Source of the DNA: Puccinia triticina
Lineage: Eukaryota > Basidiomycota > Pucciniomycetes > Pucciniales > Pucciniaceae
Length of the DNA: 64,000 bases
Reading direction: 5' to 3'
NCBI RefSeq assembly: GCF_026914185.1
Contig: NC_070566.1
Coordinates: forward strand, 62,001-126,000
Within the stretch, counting starts at the first letter, position 1, and every line of letters begins with the position of its first letter. Positions 44,710 to 54,939 of this stretch are shown here, piece by piece. The translations under genes and the position numbers were made by a program. The notes below the pieces were generated by a model. The model was not told where the DNA came from and searched no databases. It saw only the letters and a list, made by a program, of their open reading frames with translations.

Positions 44710-47700
44710 TCATCGGAAGATCTTGTCCATCGAGATAGAGTGTAGCCTCGCGCCCAACGGTTTGGTGAAGAAATCAGCCAGATTCTCGGATGTTGAAACC
44801 CAACTCAGTTTGATGTTATGTTCACGGACCGCATCGTTGACGAAGAAAAAATTACGTTCGAGACTTTTCATCCTGCCCTTCGAGGCGTTGTCATCAGGGC
44901 TCGATTGTCGCATTTGAGTATAACTTCCGGATTGATGTCGAGAGAGTGAATGATTGGAATTAGGAAAAGTAGGAAATCAATCGCTGAACCAATTGAGATG
45001 TATTCCGCAGCACAAGTCGATGTAGCCACAACTTTTTGCCTACGAGAACCCCATGCGATAGGGCTACCCATGAATGTCATTACGAAGCCGGAAGTTGATC
45101 GCTGGAACTCCCCACCCCAGTTAGCATCAGACCACGTGACCAGGTTGTTGTTGGTATGTTTTAACCTTAGTCGCCTGCCCCGGGTTGTTGCCAGATATTG
45201 GACGAGATGTTTGAGAGCACTCCAATGTGACATATCCAAATTTGAACTAAATCGAGCAAGGAAATTTACGGCAAAGCTTAAGTCGGGTCTTGATCCGAGT
45301 GCTATGTAGTTGAGGGAACCGATTAGAGATTGGTAGAGTGTTGCGTTGACTGGTTCTTCTGTGGAAGTTGATAGTTTGTCCCCAGCGAGCGGAGTGTACG
45401 TTGTGATCAGTTTATGTTGTACTTCTGATTGAAATTTGTTGATTGTTTGGTCTATCAAGAGCGGTTGACTTAGAAATATTGCATCATCTTCATACTCCAT
45501 CTTGATCCCCACAAGTTTATCTGGTTTCTCATCCCACTTGACCCTCAGATTAGCTTTGAGTTTTCGCCGGAGAAGTTGAAGAGCCGCATCATTGTTGCTG
45601 AATACAATCCCGTTGTCTACGTGTATCCATATGATGATTACCGAGTTGCCTTTTTTGTACCTGTACAAACATTCCTTGACTTCATCGCAGTTGAAGTCCC
45701 ATGCTTGTAGAAGTCCTTTGAAGTGCTTCCACCAGCATCGACTGGCTTGCCGCGTTCCATAGAGCGCCTTTTTTAACTTTAAGACCTTGCCTTTGAGGTT
45801 TGGGAACAACTCAATGGGTGGATTGACATATATTGTTTCATCGATGGGGCTGTGAACAAATGCGCCGGTCACGTCGAATGAATTGATCTTCCATTTATTG
45901 ATTATCGCAAGAGTGAGCAGAAGTCGTAATGTGGTGAGTGATGCCGTGGGTGCAAAAGTCGATTTTACATCTTGGCTGATTCTTTGTTTGAATCCACGAA
46001 CAACAAACCTAGCCTTCAGTTTCTCAACAGAACCGTCGGACCGGCGCTTGATGTCAAAAACGAAACGTGTGCCGACCGAATGCTTATTTTCCTTGTCTTC
46101 AACGTCGAAAGTGTCGATTTCTACCAGTTGGTCCCACTCGGACATGCACGCCGCATGCCATGATTCTTTTTCGGGACATGCCAGCGCATTCTTCAGGTTG
46201 GTCGGGATGTCAGCGTCGGAAATTGCTTGAATCGCGTCAAGTTGCGCATCCTGCGCATCACAGATTTCTTTTGTTGGTTCCTGACCAAGGAGCATCGTTC
46301 TACGGGCAGAAGGATCATCAGGAGAATTCTTTGGGGACGGGATTAGCAATTTCCCTTGAAAATCGATGAACTCAGCACACTCTGAGTTGACAACCCTCCG
46401 TGTTATCGGGTTCCAAAAGAACCATCCACGCTCATCATCCTGGTAACCGACCAAGTAACCGATCCATCCCCGCTGGTCCATTTTGCGTCGACGTTCTTTA
46501 GGTATGTGTACACACGCCTTGGTCCCGAAAGGATAGAATGAAGCTCCCATCGGCTCTTGATTTGACCATAGCTCGAGGGGAGTTGTGTTGCATCGCACAT
46601 TGGGTATGCGATTCACCAGGTAGCAAGCACACCGGTATGCATACGACCACAGAGACTCAGGAAGTTGTGAATGGGCAAGGGTTGTACGGGCGATGTCACC
46701 GAGAGTACGATTCAAGCGTTCGGCTTCTCCGTTTTGTTCGGGTGTGTATGGTGAAGTGAAAAGGATAGAGGTGCCGACTGAAGAGAGGTATGATGAAAAT
46801 GGTTGCGTCGTGTATTCCTTCGCATTGTCGCATCTGATGTAACGGGGAGCCGATTTGAAATGAGATATGAGACGCTTGATCAAAGACGTGATGATGGAGG
46901 GTACTTCGGATCGGTTCTTCATAGGAAAGGCAAAAGAATATGTGGTTGCGTGGTCTCGGACCGTGAGGAGAAAACGATTACCGTTGATGTCCGGGTCGAG
47001 TGGGCCCAGCACATCTGTTACGAGAAGGTCCAATCTGTCTTTCATAGGAATGACCTCTGGGAGATGATGTCGACGTCGTTCGCTTTTGGAAGTCTTGCAA
47101 GATTCACACAAGAAAGGAGTCCAGGATTTGATATCGAAGGTTGGGACGAATTTTTTCAGAAATTCTTTGACCGTCTTGTCCAATATGTGTCTGAGTCGGC
47201 AGTGCCAATCGTACGAAGGATTATATACATGAGCAGTTGAAGTGACCGATTTAATAGAAGATTGGATGGGATGAAGAGCGTCGGACGAAATGAACCAAGA
47301 GCGGTCGCGATAAGTGGCCGTGATCGACATGAAAGAAGAAACCAAGCGAATATCATTATTGGGGAGGAAAGCCGGCCGGAAACCTGAGTCGATTAATTGA
47401 CCGAGACTAAGGAGAGTTCCCGTCATTTCCGGGCTGTACAGGACCCTCGGGACCGCTAGGGTACCAGCCCCACTGGTTATCCGCAGGTGTCCACTGTGCG
47501 TCGCAATCATAAAACCCGTGGAGGAGGCCAGGTTCAGTCTCACTGGCGGTCGTAAAGCTGTTAGAAATGAAAAATTATGGAGAGATCCGCTCACGTGGTG
47601 GGTCGCCCCTGAATCCAACACCGTGCCTGCGCCTGCAGCACCTGTTGCATCCGCTCCCACTGCCGATTGAACCGCCACATTCTGATCAGGACCAGTGTTT

Positions 47701-49250
47701 GGGCCGTTCGGAGGTGCTGCTTGACGGGCGAAAACTGAAGCGGGGCGACCGGGAATTGGGGTATTGGGTGGAGGTAGCTTGGCATCGCTTCGGAGGGTCG
47801 GACACGACGATCTCCAGTGACCCGATACCCCACAGTAGGAGCAAGGTTTGCCTTGGAAAATCGACGGGTCACTGGGTCCTTGATTACCCTTATTGATGTT
47901 ATTGATCGCAGCAGATATATCCTCGATCGTAGGGTTTCCAGGACATCCCACGTTTCTGGTTCAAGAGGGAGGTTGATGACTGCCTTGCTGCCTTGATTGT
48001 GATTGGAAATGACTGCGCGAAGATGCTTGATTCGAAGGAGGATTGCCGGGGTGCCAACCGATTTGTCGTTGGCCCTGATAGTTGTTCGATGTGTTCGGAG
48101 CATGGTACGATCGAAAAACAGATGGTGCCGTACTAGAGTCGAATCGATTACTCTCGCCGTAAGCTGATGTGATGATCGTTTGAATATCCCGAGCTGTGAC
48201 GTTCTTCTTGTCGCCAAGCTGAAGTGATATGTTTTGAAAGAGTTGGGACCGAGACATGGTTGGAGGTGGCGGAGCGACTGCTTGCAAGATGAGACTTTCC
48301 AGCAAGGGGGAAAGCCCCGCCTGTACATTCTTAAGATCGGCAAAGACGTCGAAAATTTTATTGAATAGCCCTTGAACCTGAGAAGGATCGGTCGCGGGCC
48401 CTGCAATTCAGAATTCGAGGAGTTGATCGACAAGTTCCATTTGCCTGAAACGGAGCGTTCCTTGGAAATTGGACTGTACCGCGTCAAAATCCTCGGTCCC
48501 TTTCGTATATCAATCAACAAGGGATGATAACTCATTGTGAACCGTAATTTGGATGAGGTACAGGAGGCAGTTCTCTTCCTGAGCCGAAAGTTTCTTGTAA
48601 TTTTCGGTGTTGTTGAAGAAGCTCGCATGACTGAGAGTTAGTAGAACCACTCGCGATAAATCTCTTTTCCACTTGTTGAAATTCGATCCGTTGGCCGTGA
48701 GCTGTTCGATTTTGGATTTGTAGACGCTAGGTTGTTGTAGAAATTTATTTTTAGGAGAAATGTCGACTGTGGCGTTTTGTGACATTGAATGAGTGATTGC
48801 TTCCTGGTTTTGCGCGATCGCCGAGCTGGTTGATGATTGTGCCGAGGGAGAAATCAAGGGAGAAGTTTCCGATGGAGAATTCGGTGGAAAGGTCACTCGA
48901 GGTTCTTCCGTTGCTGGCCAATACGCGGGTGTAGGGATGACAGATACAATCGGTAATCCAAAAGGATGTATAACTACTCAATCGTCGGAGGAGATTGGGG
49001 CCGATGCTTGCGAGCCTTCGTCGATGTGCCGGGTTACTACCTTGGAGAAGACGTATGATATTGCCGATATAAAAGGGGATGGAGGCCGATCGTGTTTGAG
49101 TGGGTCTGGATGTTCTTCTGCCGGAGATGGAGGTAAAGGGGGAAGTTTGAGAAGGGCCTTGTACTCCTTTGTTTGCTTTGGACGTTTCGCCCGAGTCGGA
49201 GGAGGTAGTGGTCCCGTTAGCTCTGGTCGATCTCGACGAGTATTTACCAT
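44710..49250 (-). pseudogene. Copia gag-pol polyprotein with four in-frame TGA codons
   Basis: One frame runs from ATG 49250 to 44868, interrupted only by TGA at 48980-48978, 48512-48510, 48410-48408 and 47963-47961. The open part of 1027 codons from 47951 holds a CCHC knuckle (CSYCGVSGHWRSSC, residues 37-50), protease (LDSGATHHV, Asp113), integrase with HHCC and the D313, D375, E411 triad intact, RT (SFDVTGAF) and RNase H (SDANWGG). The RT active-site pair reads Asp779-Asn780 (HVDN), expected Asp-Asp. A frameshift near 44895 moves the end of RNase H (VSTSENLADFFTKPL) to another frame, ending at 44710. Confidence 0.92.
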
Positions 49251-49321
49251 AAACCGAGTCAATCGTGCCGAAAAATAGTCGAAATGGGCTAGCGCTGTGG
49301 TAGGTAAAAAGACTCTTAATC

Positions 49322-49421
49322 TGTAGTGAGTGGAAAAACCTTGATTGCATGTATCCTCCCCGACCTCCTCTTGACTCCCACATACTCCAAATGTGGAGTT
49401 TGTCCACCCCACACTCCAACA
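49322..49421 (-). repeat. 5' LTR of the copia element
   Basis: 100 bp, identical to the 3' LTR except CCCA for CCCG at 49380, a CpG to CpA change. Confidence 0.93.
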
Positions 49422-49849
49422 GAACCTTCAACACTACCTGGAAAGCTTGGGACCACCTGACGGAATGGACAAAGTGGACTTTGCAAAATTACGGCAGAAC
49501 TCAGCTGAATTATTCAGTAGCGATGGACGACTTGTGCTGAAACACTCACCCTCTCCACAGATAGTAATCTCTAAGGACACTTATCAAGAAAAACTACCAC
49601 AACAGGTTCACAAAGAACTGGGACATTGTGAAATAGAAGAAACTTGTCAGAAATTGGTAACTCGGCTTTGGTGGCCCAGCCTGAAGAAGAAGGTCAAGAA
49701 CTGGGTTCAAAGCTGTGAAGCTTGTCAAAAACGTGACCCAACGGTACCTAGGGAAATTCAAAATTCAACTGGGGATAGCTATATCCTTGGACGAGTGGCT
49801 CTGGACGCATGTCACATCAAAGCTGGTCAATACAAATATCTTATTGCGG
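49422..49849 (+). pseudogene. Ty3-2 integrase zinc-binding domain and start of core
   Basis: It continues the frame cut by the copia element. The HHCC zinc-binding region reads HKELGHCEIEETCQKLVTRL then WWPSLKKKVKNWVQSCEACQ. The core starts RVALDACHIKAGQYKYLIAV with the first catalytic Asp. It is interrupted by the LTR insertion at 49850. Confidence 0.87.
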
Positions 49850-50829
49850 TGTAAGACTCAAAAGTGGTTGTGAAGCCCTTTTGCTGAATGGAGAAGGGGA
49901 TGATGGAGGTGCAAACTCTGCCCTTCTATGCTATCAGTCAACAAGACCCACCAAGCTATGCTTGGCAGGTTTTAATCAAGTGATAGGTCTGGTCTAATTC
50001 CAGATGAAGTTGTTCGATGACAGGTATGTGAGATTTTTGAGAGTGAGTTCAGTAGTTATTTGCAAATATACAGGATGTAGTGATGTGTGGTGGTGATGGT
50101 AAGTGTGAAGGGTGGTATGTAAATAACTGGTGAGTACTGAGCTGAGGGAAAAACAACTGGGGGGGAGAGAGCTCCTTATATAGACAAATGTGAGAGATTT
50201 TAGCTACAAGGGGAACCCTGGATGAGGGATTTTAGCTGGTGGGCTGACGCAGCCGCTGCGTACAAGTGGTGTTAGAAGATACTAAATACAGGCAAAAAGT
50301 GGGGTGAGAAATGAAAGATGATGTCATACTGATGCAAGGACCGCATAAACGAAGCGGGGAATGTCAAATACAGGGTTACCTCATGCAAGGGGTGCATGAG
50401 TGGTGTCAGACTAATGCAAGGAGTGCAGAAATGGGGTCAGAAGACTGCATGCAGCTGCAAGGGGTGCATAAATGAGGCAGGGACATGTCAAATACAGAGG
50501 AAATGGGGTTGGTCCCCTGCATATGCAGTGGATTTTAAGAGGGATAGAAAAGAGTATGTGTTGGGCTGTTGCTGAGTATGTGTATACCTGGGAAAGGTGA
50601 CTTGAGGGGTGTGACAGGTTGATGACTGGGGCTGGCCGTGTCCATGAGGGTCCAAGAGGGTGTAACTTCCAATCCAGCGGGGTTCCAGTGATGCTTCCAG
50701 TGGTGACTAGGGGTAAAATTGGCCGTGGAATCCATTTCTGAGGTCCATTTGGTGGTATCTTGAGGCCTAGGGTGAGTAAATATATGTATGAGAAAAAACT
50801 TTTGATTTTTCACTTTTCCGTCTACCACA
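49850..50829. mobile_element. Solo LTR-like insertion, family L3 (copy D)
   Basis: 980 bp from TGTAAGACTC to CTACCACA, flanked by the 4-bp repeat GCGG (49846-49849 and 50830-50833). Excision rejoins the integrase core. CTCCTTATATAG near 50171 is a TATA candidate, followed by GAGGGATTTTAGCT-type repeats and a GATGCAAGG/GGGTGCATGA degenerate tandem block at 50325-50480. No gene inside. The same ends and 4-bp duplication length occur in copy C (59701-60561). Confidence 0.82.
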
Positions 50830-51279
50830 GCGGCAAGGGATGAATTATCTGGATGGGTTGAGGCCGCCCCTCTGGCAAAACTCACCGCAAGTAATGTAGC
50901 TAAGTTTATCTTGGAGAACTGGGTCTACATATATGGCTCAATCAAGACAGACACTGTGGATAAAGGCACAGAATTCAAAGAGGACTTCATTGAAGCTGTG
51001 AAAAATATTGGAGAAACTCTAAAACCTACAACACCTTACTACCCGGAGGCAAATGGAATGATTGAACATGTACATCAAGCCATCAAGGACGCTCTGGTTA
51101 AAATGTGTGGCAAATCTGGCGGAAAGTGGAGGGAGTATCTTCCATTAGTTTTATTTTCAGACAGGATCTCAACAAAACGTAAAACTGGATTCACTCCCTA
51201 CAAACAAGTATTTGGAAAACTACCTGTACTGCCAGTGGACTTGAAAATGGACACCTATTTGGGAATGGGTCAGCCTAAA
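50830..51279 (+). pseudogene. Ty3-2 integrase catalytic core
   Basis: It starts ARDELSGWVEAAPLAKLTAS and continues through YYPEANGMIEHVHQAIKDAL, where the third catalytic residue (Glu) is preserved. The second Asp segment reads TVDKGTEF, keeping Asp but with Lys for the usual Gly. It fades after LPVDLKMDTYLGMG into the palindrome array. Confidence 0.85.
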
Positions 51280-52282
51280 TGCACCCCAAACATTTACTTC
51301 ATGTACACCAAAAAGGGGTACTCCTGAAATGTACCCCAAACCACTTGGGGTGTGCTTTTGTGCACCCCTGTGAAGATGGGGTACAGCACCTCATACCTCA
51401 TGTAATTTGGGGTGAGCCACAGGGTACCCCAAAGCCGTTGAAATCTATGGTGTACACCACCACAACACCCCATCATACTGGGGTGCAAACCCCCAGCACT
51501 CCAATATGTCACCCTGTGAAAGGGGTGAGCCACTCAACATCTGGGGTGCCACACCCTTTCCTGACTACACATCAGTCATCAAGGGGAGTGGCACCCCTCA
51601 ATGACCATCACAGACCGGTCATCAAGGGTGCTTCTCTCCTCGATGACCGGCACAATCGTTCATCAAAGGGAGTAGCACCTCCCCTCAATGACCATCACAG
51701 ACCAGTCATTGAGGGGGGCGCTACTCTCCTTGATGACCAGCACAGATTGGTCCTCAAGAGGAATAGCACCTCCCATCAATGACCAGCACAGATTGGTCAT
51801 TGAGGGGAGTAGCATCTCCCGTTGAAGGACAGCACAAATTGGTCATCAAGGGGAGGTGCAACTCCCCTCAATGACCGGTCTGTGCTGGTCATTGATTTGA
51901 GGTGCTATTCCTCTTGATGACATCAACCGTTCATCAAGGGGAGTAGCACCTCCCCTTGGTGACCAACACAGACCAGTCATTGAGGGGGGTGCTACTCTCC
52001 CTCCCCTTGATGGCCCGCACAGATTGGTCATCAATTCCTCCCCTTGATGACCAATCTGTGTGGGCCATCGTGGGGAGGTGCTACTCCCCTTGATGATTGA
52101 TTGTGCCGGACATTGAGGGGAGTAGCACCCCCTTAATGACCAGTCTGTGTTGGTCATTGAAGGGAGGTGCTACCCCCCTTGATGAACAATTGTGCCGGTC
52201 ATCAAGGGGAGTAGCACCCTTGATGACCGGTCTGTGTTGGTCATCAAGGGGGGCTACTCCCCTCGATGATTGATTGTGCTGG
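51280..52282. repeat. Array of short inverted repeats (GGGGAGTAGCACC family)
   Basis: From 51280 to about 51540, ACCCCAAA/TTTGGGGT-type pairs recur. From 51540 to 52280, GGGGAGTAGCACC and its inverse GGTGCTACTCCCC alternate with CAATGACCAGCACAGA and its inverse, giving about ten hairpins of 30-60 bp. It replaces the 3' end of Ty3-2. Arms of neighbouring units match, which fits repeated foldback duplication. No gene. Confidence 0.8.
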
Positions 52283-52435
52283 TGTAGGACTCCAGGGATG
52301 GATGGGTAATCGAAGTTCCTTTGAGGGGGAAATAAATTGTATGAATAGGTTGAAAGGCTATTACAATCTACGGGTGGTTTGAAAGACCTGCCCCTCTAAT
52401 AGTACTATGCAAATAACCAAGAGTCTTGTAATCAA

Positions 52436-54296
52436 CACCAGGAAAAATCAGTAGTCACTAGATGACAACTGACATGACACCTGCTCCAGCTGGCTATCCA
52501 GCCTCTAGTGCAATTTTCACGAGCTGATCCTCAGCTTTGTCCCAGGCACAGCTGCCTCCAGTCTTGGCACAGGACAAGCCACTGCTCAGCCTTTGCCTGA
52601 GCAAGAACGGGCATTGATAAATGCACACCTGTCCTCCGGGGGCACGCCCACGACCACGCCCTTCGAACAGGGCGTGTGGGACCGCGCACCCTTTATCAAG
52701 GGCGTGCACCGTGCCTGCTCGCCGAGAGCCCCTCGGTGGGCAGGCGCAAGTACATATACCTGCTCGCCGAGAGCCCCTCGGCGGGTATGGTGTATGTATC
52801 CCTGCTCGCCGACAAGGATAACTCTCGGCGAGCAGGTATACAAACACCTGCCCGCCGAGCCTGCTCACGGAGAGCCCCTCGGCGGGCAGGTGCATCTATA
52901 CCTGCTCGCCGAGAGAAATCCTCGGCGAGCAGGCATACAGATCCCACCTCGCCGAGAGCCTCTCGGCGAGCAGGTATACATATACCTGCCCACCAAGCCT
53001 GCTCACCAAGAGCCCCTCGGCGGGCAGGTGCATTTATACCTGCTCGCCGAGAGAAATCCTCGGCGAGCAGGCATACATATCCCACCTCGCCAAGAGCCTC
53101 TCGGCGAGCAGGTATAGTTGAACCTGCCCGCCGAGGGGCTCTTGGCGAGAAGGTATACTTGAACCTGCCCGCCGAGGGGCTCTTGGCGAGCAGGCTCGGC
53201 GGGCAGGTGTTTGTATACCTGCTCGCCGAGAGTTATCCTTCTCGGCGAGCAGGCAAGGCTCTCGGCGAGCGGGGATATGTATGCCTGCTCGCCGAGAGGT
53301 GTATGCCTGCTCGCCGAGGATTTCTCTCGGCGAGCAGGTATACATGCACCTGCCCGCCGAGCCTGCTCACCAAGAGCCTCTCCGCGGGCAGGTGCAAGTA
53401 TACCTGCTCGCCGAGAGGCTCTTGGCGAGGTGGGATATGTATGCCTGCTCGCCGAGGATTTCTCTCGGCGAGCAGGTATAAATGCACCTGCCCGCCGAGG
53501 GGCTCTCGGTGAGCAGGCTCGGTGGGCAGGTGTATGTATACCTGCTCGCCGAGAGGCTCTCGGCGAGGTGGGATCTGTATGCCTGCTCGCCGAGGATTTC
53601 TCTGCGCGAGCAGGTATACATGCACCTGCCCGCCGAGGGGCTCTCGGTGAGCAGGCTCGGCGGGTAGGTGTTTGTATACCTGCTCGCCGAGAGTTATCCT
53701 TCTCGGCGAGCAGGCAAGGCTCTCGGCGAGCAGGTGCATGTATACCTGCTCTCCGAGAGGCTCTCGGCGAGGTGGTATCTGTAACTGCCCGCCGAGGGGC
53801 TCTCGGCGAGCAGGTATACTTGCATCTGCCCGCCGAGGAGCTCCCGACGAGCCATGGTGCACGCCCGTGAACGCCCATGTGGGGGCGTGCACGCCCTCGC
53901 ACGCCCATACAGGGGTGTGCATGCCCTTTCGCCCTTTATCAAGGGTGTGCGGTCCCACACGCCCTTTTCAAAGGGCGTGGGCGAGGGCTTGCCTCCGGGG
54001 GACGGGTGTGTGTCTATCAACACCCGTTCTTGCTCAGGCAAAGGCTGAGCAGTGGCTTGTCCTGTGCCAAGACTGAGGGGCAGCTGGGCCTGGGCCAAGG
54101 CTGAGCAGCAGCTTTGCCTGGGACAAAGCTGAGGAGCAGCTTGTGAAAATTGCAAGCTAGAGGCTTCAGCTGTGCCAAAATGGGCACTGAGCTGTGTGCC
54201 AGCCAGCCCTGAACTAGCAGATGGAGTAGCTTTGGAGCTGAAACCAGAGCTGTGTTATGTCAGTTGTCATCAACTGACTACTTTTTTTTCCTGGTG
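52436..54296. mobile_element. Foldback element X1, CACTA-like ends, hairpin-array interior
   Basis: 1861 bp starting CACCAGGAAAAA and ending with the inverse CCTGGTG, flanked by the 3-bp repeat CAA (52433-52435 and 54297-54299). Very long inverted arms (at least 52540-52715 against 53858-54150) share several blocks such as GCCACTGCTCAGCCTTTGCC and GGGCGTGTGGGACCGC. The interior is a hairpin array. CAC termini with a 3-bp duplication suggest the CACTA superfamily (inference). There is no transposase; all long frames inside are by-products of the repeats. Confidence 0.85.
52718..53850. repeat. Hairpin array (CCTGCTCGCCGAG / CTCGGCGAGCAGG)
   Basis: About 25 hairpin-forming pairs of CCTGCTCGCCGAG (or CCTGCCCGCCGAG) with the inverse, at 25-50 bp intervals, joined by TATAC-rich spacers such as GTATACATAT. 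Loop sequences in the left half (GAGAAATCC, AAGGATAAC) reappear inverted in the right half (GGATTTCTC, GTTATCCTT), so the array is itself largely one inverted repeat. All six frames stay open for long stretches as Arg/Pro/Ala-rich repeats. There is no start or domain. Confidence 0.92.
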
Positions 54297-54939
54297 CAAT
54301 ATTTAAGAAAATGTGGCAGATTCCAAGATAGCTCTTACTTTTATATAGTAATCTCTATCAGACCTAAATATCTAATTCAATGTGTTTTTAGACCGGTTAT
54401 AACTAAGGATAACGTGGTTTGTTATGGTGAAGTTCCTCTACTGTTGTTGATGTTATAATTTGTACTACTACTTCTACTTCTACTACTACTACTAATATGC
54501 TAATAAGGAGAATGGGTTTTTGGTTGGTTGGTTGGTTGGTTGTTGGTTTGTTGTTGGTTGGTTGGTTGGTTGTTGATTGTGGGTTCTACTACTGCACTAA
54601 CACTCTACTGACTGACTGACTCTACGCTACTCAAGACTCACCAGGGAAGAAAGTGTGGCACTCTTTAGAGAGTGCCCAACCATAATTTTATGTGTCAAGT
54701 GGTCCAATGTGACTGATGTGCCAGCTGCAACATAGGTCCAACCTTCCCTGCAACCCACTGTGTATTGCAGACAACAGCATGTTGTTGTTGTTGTTAACTC
54801 ATTCTGTATGTTTATGACTCAGATTCCCTTGCATTCCATTTGAACCTATTTGGGCGTATGCTTTTTGGGATGACTGGTTCTTGTTGTGGAATTCCTGCTC
54901 CCCACATCAATCTAGTCTGAGCCACAATCTAGGAGACGT

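Larger units (their letters stand above)
44472..49421 (-). mobile_element. Ty1/copia retrotransposon, nearly full length, inactive
   Basis: 4950 bp bounded by 100-bp LTRs (44472-44571 and 49322-49421) with the 5-bp duplication GAACC at 44467-44471 and 49422-49426. Gag, protease, integrase, RT and RNase H lie in one minus-strand frame in the copia order. The two LTRs differ at a single base (44530 G, 49380 A). Excision rejoins the Ty3-2 frame. The near-identical LTRs point to a recent insertion, yet the coding frame has four TGA codons, one frameshift and an altered RT active site. Confidence 0.95.
39698..51279 (+). mobile_element. Second Ty3/gypsy retrotransposon (Ty3-2), fragmented
   Basis: On plus, in order: 5' LTR, primer site, gag, RT, RNase H, integrase zinc domain and integrase core. 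The protein pieces line up as one pol once four insertions are set aside (42247-42573, 43055-43863, 44472-49421, 49850-50829). No protease is visible and the gag-RT junction is replaced by short tandem repeats. The 3' LTR was not found; the end is lost in the palindrome array from about 51280. This is a different lineage from Ty3-1, and no chromodomain was seen. Confidence 0.85.
52283..54939 (+). mobile_element. LTR-like repeat, family L3 (copy B), carrying a foldback element
   Basis: The start TGTAGGACTCCAGGGATGG and the block ACGGGTGGTTTGAAAGACCTG (near 52371) match copy C at 59701 and 59790. After the foldback element ends at 54296, the copy resumes at TATTTAAGAAAATG and ATAGTAATCTCTATCAGACC (near 54343). 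A GGTT microsatellite lies near 54513-54570. The right end is not fixed. There is no gene. Confidence 0.55.

Noticed and set aside
49850..50829. A ~1-kb GT...AG intron in the Ty3-2 integrase
   Set aside because: The GT and AG are incidental. The segment has LTR-like ends TGT...CCACA, a 4-bp duplication and family members elsewhere.
52718..53850. CRISPR-like array of short repeats with spacers
   Set aside because: The repeats alternate in orientation, spacers are themselves repeated, and the context is a eukaryotic transposon with introns nearby.
52593..54155. Several long Arg/Pro/Ala-rich open frames on both strands (up to about 300 codons)
   Set aside because: They overlap each other in all frames across the hairpin array and consist only of its repeat translated. 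There is no start context, domain or intron.
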